Shown here: piece after piece, positions 41,319 to 48,791 of the stretch
Position numbering within the stretch: position 1 is the first letter of the stretch
How the letters are laid out: each line of letters begins with the position of its first letter
DNA from: Qaidamihabitans albus
GTDB taxonomy: Bacteria > Actinomycetota > Actinomycetes > Mycobacteriales > Pseudonocardiaceae
Assembly: GCF_016464705.1 (NCBI RefSeq)
Contig: NZ_JAEHOB010000005.1
Location: forward strand, 352,282 to 401,072
DNA: 48,791 nt
Reading direction: 5' to 3'
Notes under the pieces: model-generated
What the model saw: the letters and a program-made list of their open reading frames with translations, nothing else
Told to the model about the DNA's origin: nothing
The model's database searches: none
Program-made: the position numbers and the translations under genes

Positions 41319-42175
41319 GCGCTCGCCCCCTCCCCCAGATCCTCGAACAGCGCCAGCGCCGCGGCGGTGTTGGAGGCGGGCACGTGGTAGGTGTCGTGGA
41401 TCCGCGCTAGCTTGCCGCTCATCGCGCCGCGCATCACCAGCCACATGATCAGCTCGATGCCCTCCGTACCGGCCTCGGCGATGTAGTCCTCCCGCGACAG
41501 TGCCGCCAGCTTCTCCGGGTCGTGCTCGATCGCGTCCAGGAACATGCGGTCGAACCGCTCGTTGATCAGGCCCGCACGCGCTCCCGCGAGCTGGTGCGAC
41601 ATGCCGCCCGTGCCGAACACCGCCACCTTCAAGTCCTGGGGGAACGACCGGATCGCGCGCCCGATCGCCTCCCCCAGCGCGTAACAGCGGGCGGCCGTCG
41701 GCTGCGGGTACTGGATCACGTTCACCAGCACCGGCACCACGGCGCACGGCCAGGCATCACCCGGATCGGGGCAGTACACCGACAGCGGCACGGTGAGCCC
41801 GTGGTCGACGTCGAGCCGGTGGCACGTCGTGATGTCGAACGAGGAGTCCATCAGCTCACGCACCAGGTGCTCGCTCAGCTGCGGTGCGCCCACGACCGGC
41901 GGGACGGGCCTGCGGCCCCACCCCTCGTCGGCGACGTCGTACGACTCCGCCGTGCCGACCGCGAACGTCGGCACCAGGTCCAGGTCGATGGCGTTGGCAT
42001 GGTCGTTGTAGACGACCACCGCCACGTCCGGCCGGTGCTCGGCCATCCACTCCCTTGCGGGCCCGTAGCCGTCGAACAGGGGCTTCCAGTACGGATCCTC
42101 GGTCTTTCCGTTGTCCATCGCCGCACCGATGGACGGCACGTGCGAGGTCGCGAGTCCCCAGATGACCCTAGCCAA
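41315..42175 (-). CDS. ligB: Protocatechuate 4,5-dioxygenase / gallate dioxygenase beta subunit (LigB)
   Basis: The 286-residue protein aligns by memory with LigB of Sphingobium SYK-6 along its length. Expected Fe(II) ligands are His12, His59 and Glu241, and the catalytic base is His194 (FGTGGMSHQL). It performs extradiol cleavage of a 3,4-dihydroxybenzoate-type ring with the LigA subunit. The start is TTG 42175, which gives MARVIWGLATSH and has GGGAGGG nine bases upstream; it overlaps the ligA stop by eight bases. Missing ligC and ligI suggest gallate rather than protocatechuate as substrate. Confidence 0.93.
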   Translation of the reverse strand: MARVIWGLATSHVPSIGAAMDNGKTEDPYWKPLFDGYGPAREWMAEHRPDVAVVVYNDHANAIDLDLVPTFAVGTAESYDVADEGWGRRPVPPVVGAPQLSEHLVRELMDSSFDITTCHRLDVDHGLTVPLSVYCPDPGDAWPCAVVPVLVNVIQYPQPTAARCYALGEAIGRAIRSFPQDLKVAVFGTGGMSHQLAGARAGLINERFDRMFLDAIEHDPEKLAALSREDYIAEAGTEGIELIMWLVMRGAMSGKLARIHDTYHVPASNTAAALALFEDLGEGASA

Positions 42176-42512
42176 ATTTCCGCCCTCCCGAGCGCATGGC
42201 CGCGGCGAACTCCTCGGCCGACATCCCGGTGAAGACACCACCGAGGTACTGCATCGACTTCTTGTCCAGCATGGCCAGCTTGAATGTGTAGAAGATGGAA
42301 CCGCCCAGCTCCAGCATCGCGGTCCAGTCCCGCTCCAGAATCGCCTTCCGCTGCTCGGCCGAGAGTCCGTAGGCGTCGCAGTAGGCCGCTTCGTCCTCGA
42401 GGAACCGGCGCCGGTTCTCCTCGTCCTTCAGGGAACCGCACAACCGGTTGAGCGCATATCCCTGCCGGCTCGCCGCCAGGTCGAGCAGGTAGTTGTCGCG
42501 AGCCTTCGTCAT
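42168..42512 (-). CDS. ligA: Protocatechuate 4,5-dioxygenase / gallate dioxygenase alpha subunit (LigA), internal start in the FolD frame
   Basis: Translation from ATG 42512 gives a normal 114-residue LigA: MTKARDNYLLDLAASRQGYA, then EAAYCDAYGLSAEQRKAILE and GVFTGMSAEEFAAAMRSGG. The start has GGGGTGAGG four bases upstream, so independent initiation is likely even though the FolD frame also reads through it. LigA caps the active site of LigB and forms the dioxygenase heterotetramer. Its stop overlaps the TTG start of ligB, which would help equal expression of the two subunits. Confidence 0.88.
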   Translation of the reverse strand: MTKARDNYLLDLAASRQGYALNRLCGSLKDEENRRRFLEDEAAYCDAYGLSAEQRKAILERDWTAMLELGGSIFYTFKLAMLDKKSMQYLGGVFTGMSAEEFAAAMRSGGRKFG

Positions 42513-43388
42513 TGCCTCACCCCTTACCGGGACCGCGCCGCGTGAGCGCCTGGTTTGGTGGGCCCGTGCCGCCCTGACCGTCTGCGCGAGCAGGGTCGCG
42601 ATGGTCATCGGCCCGACCCCGCCGGGGACCGGGGTGATGAACGCCGCGCGCTCAGCCGCCTCCTCGTACTCCACGTCCCCGGTGTTGCCGGCATAGCCCG
42701 CGTCCACGACGACGGCGCCCGGCCTGATCCACTCACCGCGGATCAGCCGTGGCCGCCCTGCCGCCGCCACCACGATGTCCGCTTCGGCGACCCGCTCGGC
42801 CAGGCCGGCGGTCCGGGAGTGGCAGTAGGTGACGGTCGCGTCCCGAGCCAGCAGCAGCATTCCCACGGGCCTGCCGAGGATGGGGCTGCGCCCGACGACG
42901 ACGGCGTGCCTTCCCGGGAGCGGTATGTCGTAGGCGTCGAGCAGTGCCATGATCCCGCCCGGCGTCGCGGAGCGGAACCCGTCCTCGTCGAACGCCATGG
43001 CCGCGAAGGACGCCCGGGTCACCCCGTCCACGTCCTTGGCAGGCTCGATCGCCTCGAACGCGGCCCGCTCGTCGATGTGATCCGGCACGGGGTGCTGCAG
43101 CAGGATTCCGTCGACGGCCGGGTCCGCGGACAGTTCCCGGATCCGGCTCACCAGCTCCCCGGTCGTGATCGCCGCGTCCAGCTCGACGCGGTGCGAGTCG
43201 ATACCGGCCTTCGCGCAGCGATTCGCCTTCATCCGCACGTAGGTTCGCGATGCCGGATCGTCGCCCACCAGCACCGTCGCCAGTGCCGGGACGCGGCCGT
43301 GCTCAGCGGCGAACTCGTCCACCTCACGCCGGACCCGGTCGAGTATCGCCACCGACACGGCCCGCCCGTCCAGAATCTGTGCGGTCAC
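42168..43388 (-). CDS. folD: FolD and LigA in one uninterrupted reading frame (apparent fusion)
   Basis: Residues 1-275 are a complete FolD, methylene-THF dehydrogenase/cyclohydrolase, with catalytic Lys54 (YVRMKANRC), VGRSPILGRP and ITPVPGGVGPMTIATLL. After a tail of about 20 residues the frame runs straight into LigA at codon 293, with no stop between them. FolD turns 5,10-methylene-THF to 10-formyl-THF using NAD(P)+. GTG 43388 follows AGGAGG. Just before the LigA ATG, another frame holds TAA followed by GGGGTGAGG, as at a normal gene boundary, so a single indel in the FolD tail could have made the fusion. Confidence 0.85.
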   Translation of the reverse strand: MTAQILDGRAVSVAILDRVRREVDEFAAEHGRVPALATVLVGDDPASRTYVRMKANRCAKAGIDSHRVELDAAITTGELVSRIRELSADPAVDGILLQHPVPDHIDERAAFEAIEPAKDVDGVTRASFAAMAFDEDGFRSATPGGIMALLDAYDIPLPGRHAVVVGRSPILGRPVGMLLLARDATVTYCHSRTAGLAERVAEADIVVAAAGRPRLIRGEWIRPGAVVVDAGYAGNTGDVEYEEAAERAAFITPVPGGVGPMTIATLLAQTVRAARAHQTRRSRGAVPVRGEAMTKARDNYLLDLAASRQGYALNRLCGSLKDEENRRRFLEDEAAYCDAYGLSAEQRKAILERDWTAMLELGGSIFYTFKLAMLDKKSMQYLGGVFTGMSAEEFAAAMRSGGRKFG

Positions 43389-43398
43389 CCGGGGCCTC

Positions 43399-44271
43399 CT
43401 AGAAGACGACCGTCGTGTTGCCGTCGCGGATGACCCGGTCCTCGCAGTGCCAGGCGACCGCGCGGGACAGCACGAGCCGTTCGACGTCCGCGCCCTTGCG
43501 CTGGAGCTCGCGCACCGACTCGCGGTGCGAAACGCGGATCACGTCCTGCTCGATGATCGGCCCCTCGTCGAGGTCCTCGGTCACGTAGTGCGCCGTCGCG
43601 CCGATCAGCTTCACCCCGCGCTCCTTGGCCCGCTGGTAGGGATCCGCCCCCATGAAGGCCGGGAGGAACGAGTGGTGGATGTTGATGACCGGCATCCCGA
43701 GCTCCTCGAGGAAGTCCCCGGAGAGGATCTGCATGTAGCGGGCCAGCACCAGCAGGTCGACGTTGCCCTTGAGCAGGTTCAGCTGCTCCTTCTCCGCGGC
43801 GGCCTTGTTGTTCTTCTCCACGGGAACGTGGAAGAACGGCAGGCCGAAGCTGCGCACCTCCTCACCGAGGTCGGGATGGTTCGACACCACCATCGGCACC
43901 GTCATGGGCAGCTCGCCGCGCCGCTGCCGCCACAGCAGGTCGATCAGGCAGTGGTCCGCTTTGGACACGAAGATGGCGACCCGCTTGCTGCGCTTCACCT
44001 CGACCAGCCGGAAGTCCAGGCCCAGTTCCCCACCGAGCTCGGCTTCGAGGGCCTCTTCGAGCCTGCCGATGCGGGCAGGCAGGTCCGGCAGGTGGAAGAC
44101 GGTGCGCTGGAAGAACCGCCCGCCGGACGGATCGCTCGAGGTCTGGTCGAGCGAGACGATGTTCGCACCCTGGCCGGTGAGCACGCCCGAAACGCTCGCC
44201 ACGATCCCGGGGCGATCCGCGCCCTGCACGATCAGCCGCCCGTAGTCGCCGTTGTGGTTTCGCTCGATCAC
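43399..44271 (-). CDS. purU: Formyltetrahydrofolate deformylase
   Basis: The 290-residue protein has an N-terminal ACT domain (LIVQGADRPGIVASVSGVLT) and a formyltransferase-fold domain with INIHHSFLPAFMGADPY and the catalytic Asp in YVTEDLDEGPIIEQ. It hydrolyses 10-formyl-THF to formate and free THF. GTG 44271 overlaps the metF stop (GTGA), and folD follows after ten bases. In this operon it regenerates the THF needed by LigM and releases the methyl carbon as formate. Confidence 0.93.
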   Translation of the reverse strand: MIERNHNGDYGRLIVQGADRPGIVASVSGVLTGQGANIVSLDQTSSDPSGGRFFQRTVFHLPDLPARIGRLEEALEAELGGELGLDFRLVEVKRSKRVAIFVSKADHCLIDLLWRQRRGELPMTVPMVVSNHPDLGEEVRSFGLPFFHVPVEKNNKAAAEKEQLNLLKGNVDLLVLARYMQILSGDFLEELGMPVINIHHSFLPAFMGADPYQRAKERGVKLIGATAHYVTEDLDEGPIIEQDVIRVSHRESVRELQRKGADVERLVLSRAVAWHCEDRVIRDGNTTVVF

Positions 44272-45152
44272 GGCCGATCGTCCTTTTCCCGCAGCGAGTT
44301 TAGCAGCTCCTGCCGCCAGAGCTCGGTCTTGCGCAACTCGTTGAAGGTGAAGATGTGCAGTCCGCGGATGTTGCCGCCCGCCCCCGGCGCCGCGGCCCCG
44401 ATCCGCCTGGCCAGTCTCGTCGGGTGGTAGCCGCCCGGCAGGAGGAACCGCCACAGCAGGCTCTGCTGTTTGCGCAGGAACCTCGCCGACTGACCGAGAC
44501 CGATGCCCGACGCGATCCGCATCAGCTTCTGCCTGTTCACGGGTCCCGGGATGCCGACCTGGACGGGAAGCTCGATGCCGGAGGCGGCGATGCGGGCCGC
44601 CCACGATGCCGTCGTCGCGGCGTCGAAGCAGATCTGCGTGATGACGCGGGTGGCCATCGGGGCCTTCTGCTTCAGCGCAAGGTCGATCGTCTCCTGCGGA
44701 ATGGCGGCGTGGCCCTCCGGGTAACCGCCGACGCCGACCTCGCCGAAGGAATGGCCCGCCTCCTCCATCGCCTGCAACAGCGATTGCGCGTCCGGGAACC
44801 GTCCCGCCGGCTCCGGCGCGTCACCGCCGATGACGAAGACCGACCGCACGCCGGCCTCGCGCAGGCGCGCCACCACGTCGCCGACATGGCTCCGGTCGAG
44901 GAACTGCCGTGCAGGCAGGTGCGGAGCGACGGTGTACCCGTGCCGTACGAGGCGTTCGGTGAGCTCCAGCGTCGCGTCGATCCCCTTCGCCTCGGTGACC
45001 GTGACGGTCAGTGGGACGGCCGCCGGGACGTGCGCGAGGACGGACTCCTCCGTGTTCTTGAACGGCATCACCTCGTAGCTGATGTTGCGTACCAGGCCGG
45101 CGAGAGCCGAGCGGCGGCGCCGCGAACCGGCGGTGTCCTGCCGAATGATCAC
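44268..45152 (-). CDS. metF: Methylenetetrahydrofolate reductase (second copy, lig cluster)
   Basis: The 294-residue protein shows the same short MetF pattern as the copy at 13008: YEVMPFKN with the catalytic Glu, FVIGGDAPEPAG, YPEGHAAI and LPGGYHPTRLARRIG. In the ligM context it should oxidise 5-methyl-THF from aromatic O-demethylation to 5,10-methylene-THF. GTG 45152 has GAGG seven bases upstream. It is the first gene of the minus-strand operon metF-purU-folD/ligA-ligB-hydrolase, divergent from galB. Confidence 0.9.
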   Translation of the reverse strand: MIIRQDTAGSRRRRSALAGLVRNISYEVMPFKNTEESVLAHVPAAVPLTVTVTEAKGIDATLELTERLVRHGYTVAPHLPARQFLDRSHVGDVVARLREAGVRSVFVIGGDAPEPAGRFPDAQSLLQAMEEAGHSFGEVGVGGYPEGHAAIPQETIDLALKQKAPMATRVITQICFDAATTASWAARIAASGIELPVQVGIPGPVNRQKLMRIASGIGLGQSARFLRKQQSLLWRFLLPGGYHPTRLARRIGAAAPGAGGNIRGLHIFTFNELRKTELWRQELLNSLREKDDRP

Positions 45153-45516
45153 CTGCTTACCTCATTTCTCCATGCGGACCGCATTCCGCCTTCGATCAGT
45201 AGAGCGCAGCGGCGAGCGCGTTACGTCCGGCATCCAGACCGGGTCGTCCGCGACAAATGACCGAGACGATCACGGGCGGCGCGGCTACCGGACGACCCGC
45301 GGCGGCCGCACCTCGGCCCTGGCCTCGAGCCCGGCGTACTCGGCGGCCGGGTCCGAGGTGCCCGGGCCGCGCGGAGACGGCGCGGCTTCTCCACCGGTCT
45401 TGTGTCACCGGCACTACGTCGAATGACGTAGCCCGGACCGGCTTCCGGTAGGTCCCTATCCCGGGCGCGCGCGCCTACCGTCCTCCGTAACTGCCGAGGA
45501 CTTCGAAGGAGGCCGA
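45153..45516. promoter_or_regulatory. Divergent promoter region with 18-bp operator at 45414-45431
   Basis: The 364-base gap between the divergent metF and galB genes has no convincing gene. It contains the inverted repeat CTACGTCGAATGACGTAG (45414-45431), seven-base perfect arms around GAAT, about 85 bases before galB. Half-sites TACGTC (45221) and ATGAC (45258) also occur. The ribosome site for galB is AAGGAGG. Confidence 0.65.
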
Positions 45517-46239
45517 ATGAGTTCGTTGCTGGTGATCAGCGCCCACGCGGGCGACTTCGTCTGGCGCGCGGCGGGGGCGATCGCGCTGGCGACGGCGCGC
45601 GGCGACCGGGCGAAGGTGCTGTGCCTGACCTACGGCGAGCGCGGTGAGTCGGCCAAGGCGTGGCGTGCGGGCAAGCGGCTCGACGAGATCAAGGAGATCC
45701 GCCGCGCCGAGGCGGCCGGTGCGGCCGAGGCGCTCGGCGCCGAGATCGAGTTCCTCGACGCGGGCGACTACCCGCTGCTGGAGGCGCCCGAACTGGTCGA
45801 CCGCATCGTGCGGGTCTACCGGGACGTCGATCCCTCGGTCGTGCTGACCCACCCCCTGTCCGATCCTTACAACCAGGACCATCCCGCGGCGGCACGCATG
45901 GCGCTGCAGGCCAGGGTGCTCGCGCAGGCCATCGGCTACGACGCGCCGGGCGAGCCGCTCGGCGCGCCTCCCGTGTTCTTCTTCGAGCCGCACCAGCCCG
46001 AGCAGTGCGACTTCAAGCCGGACGTGCTCCTGGACATCACGCCGGTGTTCGACGCCAAGCGCAAGGCCATGGAGTGCCTGCCGGCGCAGCAGCACATGTG
46101 GGACTACTACACCGATCTCGCCAAGCGCCGCGGCGTCCAGCTCAAGCGCAACGCCGGCCCCAACCTCGGCCTGCCGCACGACACCATGGGCGAGGCCTAC
46201 ATGCGGCTCTACCCCCAGGTCACCGAGGTGCTCGCATGA
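45517..46239 (+). CDS. galB: 4-Oxalomesaconate hydratase, PIG-L family (GalB type)
   Basis: The 240-residue PIG-L-fold protein has the zinc motif as HAGD (His10, Asp13) within SAHAGDFVWRAAGAIAL, as in GalB of Pseudomonas putida KT2440, rather than the HPDD of deacetylases. Other features are LCLTYGERGESAKAW and DPYNQDHPAAARMAL. GalB hydrates 4-oxalomesaconate to 4-carboxy-4-hydroxy-2-oxoadipate in gallate breakdown. ATG 45517 has AAGGAGG. It overlaps the next gene, the GalC/LigK-type aldolase, by four bases, which strongly supports the assignment. Confidence 0.9.
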   Translation: MSSLLVISAHAGDFVWRAAGAIALATARGDRAKVLCLTYGERGESAKAWRAGKRLDEIKEIRRAEAAGAAEALGAEIEFLDAGDYPLLEAPELVDRIVRVYRDVDPSVVLTHPLSDPYNQDHPAAARMALQARVLAQAIGYDAPGEPLGAPPVFFFEPHQPEQCDFKPDVLLDITPVFDAKRKAMECLPAQQHMWDYYTDLAKRRGVQLKRNAGPNLGLPHDTMGEAYMRLYPQVTEVLA

Positions 46240-46931
46240 GGAACGTCGTCGTCACCGGCCCACCCCGCGCGGATCCGGACCAGGTCACCGACCTCGCCGG
46301 GTACGGCGTCGCGACGGTGCACGAGGCGCTGGGGCGCACCGGTTTCCTCGGCCCCGGGCTGCGGCCGGTGCACCTCGGCTCGCACGTCGGCGGCACCGCC
46401 GTCACCGTGCTGTGCTGGCCGGGGGACAACCTGATGATCCACGCCGCGGTCGAGCAGTGCCGCCCCGGCGACGTCCTGGTCGTCACCACGACGTCACCGT
46501 GCTCCGACGGCATGTTCGGCGAGCTGTTCGCCACCGCCCTGCAGGTCCGCGGCGTGCGCGGGCTCGTCACCACCGGGGGCGTACGTGACGTCGCCGAGCT
46601 GCACGAGATGCGCTTTCCCGTGTGGTCGGCGGCGGTCAGCGCGCAGGGCACGGTGAAGGCCACCCCGGGTTCGGTCAACGTGCCGATCACCGTGGGCGGG
46701 CAGCTCGTCCGGCCCGGTGACGCGATCATCGCCGACGACGACGGCGTGCTGGTCGTACCCCGCGACGACGTCGGCGCGGCACTCGATGCCGCACAGGCCC
46801 GGGTGGACAAGGAACAGGCCGCCCGGGAGGCGTTCCGCGGCGGCGAGCTCGGCCTCGACCGGTACGGCCTGCGCTCCCGCCTCGCCGAACTCGGTGTCGA
46901 GTACGTGGACGCCGGGGACTACGGAACCTGA
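46236..46931 (+). CDS. ligK: 4-Carboxy-4-hydroxy-2-oxoadipate aldolase/oxaloacetate decarboxylase, RraA fold (GalC/LigK type)
   Basis: The 231-residue protein has the RraA fold with the class II pyruvate aldolase motif TTGGVRDVAEL (Arg and Asp of the GxxRD signature) and a preceding DGMFGELFATAL with the metal-binding region. It cleaves 4-carboxy-4-hydroxy-2-oxoadipate to pyruvate and oxaloacetate. ATG 46236 overlaps the galB stop codon, so hydratase and aldolase are made together. Its C-terminal extension (RLAELGVEYVDAGDYGT) is typical of the LigK branch. Confidence 0.9.
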   Translation: MRNVVVTGPPRADPDQVTDLAGYGVATVHEALGRTGFLGPGLRPVHLGSHVGGTAVTVLCWPGDNLMIHAAVEQCRPGDVLVVTTTSPCSDGMFGELFATALQVRGVRGLVTTGGVRDVAELHEMRFPVWSAAVSAQGTVKATPGSVNVPITVGGQLVRPGDAIIADDDGVLVVPRDDVGAALDAAQARVDKEQAAREAFRGGELGLDRYGLRSRLAELGVEYVDAGDYGT

Positions 46932-46937
46932 CGCCGG

Positions 46938-46950
46938 TACGTCATATGAC
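46938..46950. promoter_or_regulatory. Operator-like site upstream of ligM, matching the one upstream of galB
   Basis: TACGTCATATGAC (46938-46950) contains the perfect palindrome GTCATATGAC and matches TACGTCGAATGAC (45416-45428) upstream of galB at 11 of 13 positions. It is about 100 bases before the ligM start, in a 119-base gap after ligK, suggesting that ligM has its own regulated promoter. Confidence 0.6.
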
Positions 46951-47047
46951 CCGATCCACCTCCACCATTCCGCTATGCCGTCCCTCACTCCGCCTCCGTA
47001 GCTTGAGGCCGGAGAAATCGCCGACGGCGCCGAACGAGAACGGGTAA

Positions 47048-48457
<1,410 letters not shown>

Positions 48458-48554
48458 CCGCGAACACCGAAGGGTCGTGAGTGGCGGCACGAGCCAGAGC
48501 CTGTCCTCGAACCTGCTGGAGCGGACCAGGGCGCGTCATTTGCCCAGGTCACCG

Positions 48555-48600
48555 GTTGTGAGTGCGTAACAGTGTTCTAACTCGTGTGCGCACGCACGAG
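48555..48600. repeat. Degenerate palindrome, dispersed repeat family copy 4
   Basis: GTTGTGAGTGCG at 48555 faces CGCACGCACGAG ending at 48600, around the exact family core GTTCTAAC (48574-48581). About two thirds of arm positions pair, so this is a decayed copy. A shorter related element, TCGTGAGTGGCGGCACGA, lies at 48475 just after ligM and may be its terminator. Confidence 0.6.
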
Positions 48601-48791
48601 AGGTGCCCGGGTGCAGGTTCCGCGGGCGTGCCGCCACGGCGACGTGGATGCCGGTGCCCGGGCGGCCTTGCGAGGTGTTCGGTGGCCGGCCCGTGGCCGG
48701 TCCGGCGAGCGACGTTGTGGAGTGGTTCTCGCCGCGGGTCCACGCGTGCGGGACGCTGGTGTCCTCGGCGCGGGCAGCGCATTCGATGATC
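48601..48791. other. Right-edge stretch without an assignable gene
   Basis: About 190 bases run to the window end. Frames on both strands are open but short and show no family motif, so a gene entering from the right cannot be excluded. No mobile-element end or RNA is visible. Confidence 0.4.

Noticed and set aside
48549-48782. Small protein or transposase end at the right edge
   Set aside because: Frames on both strands are short, cross the degenerate palindrome and show no family motif or terminal inverted repeat.

Overview
The window looks like chromosome from a high-GC actinobacterium, most likely a member of the Pseudonocardiaceae (Amycolatopsis-like). This rests on strong third-position G/C in every gene, frequent GTG starts, many TetR, MarR, PadR, IclR and XRE regulators, a DUF2277 protein and PASTA remnants. 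I ran no searches. Names come from motifs and remembered family sequences. No rRNA, tRNA, CRISPR array, phage or insertion sequence could be supported.

Layout. 1-7 kb: unlinked housekeeping and stress genes, namely an EEP nuclease cut by the left edge, a TPR protein, a frameshifted MscS channel, a PASTA fragment, an FMN reductase with a divergent XRE regulator, a TetR/SnoaL-like pair with two clear operators, and a YihY/BrkB membrane protein. 7-15 kb: a tight minus-strand operon for one-carbon demethylation, made of a DmdA-like THF methyltransferase, MetF, formate-THF ligase, a dimethylglycine dehydrogenase-like flavoprotein, EtfB and EtfA. 15-25 kb: transport and regulation, with DUF2277, an EamA exporter, an FtsX-type ABC exporter with its PadR regulator, a MarR/MFS pair, an Nramp-related transporter with a newly noticed 30-residue membrane protein behind it, and a channel-like protein without a normal K+ filter. 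25-31 kb: a divergent catabolic locus with a class III CoA-transferase and citryl-CoA-lyase-like protein on one side, and an intradiol dioxygenase, DoxX, amidohydrolase and IclR regulator on the other. 31-40 kb: a formate/nitrite-type channel divergent from cyanase, gamma-glutamyltranspeptidase, a WYL regulator, RidA, an MHS-type MFS transporter and a two-component system.

40-48 kb is the most striking part. A divergent cluster appears to encode demethylation and ring cleavage of a methoxylated aromatic acid of the 3-O-methylgallate or vanillate type. LigM moves the methyl group to THF. MetF, FolD and PurU would oxidise it stepwise and release formate, regenerating THF. LigAB opens the ring, a PIG-L hydratase (GalB type) and an RraA-fold aldolase (GalC/LigK type) finish to pyruvate and oxaloacetate. 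LigC and LigI are absent, which favours gallate over protocatechuate as the ring-cleavage substrate. FolD and LigA lie in one uninterrupted reading frame. The same 13-bp pattern, TACGTCNNATGAC, lies upstream of both galB and ligM.

A family of intergenic palindromes (CTCGTGAGTG arms around a GTTNNAAC centre) recurs near 7.0, 32.8, 40.6 and, in decayed form, 48.6 kb.
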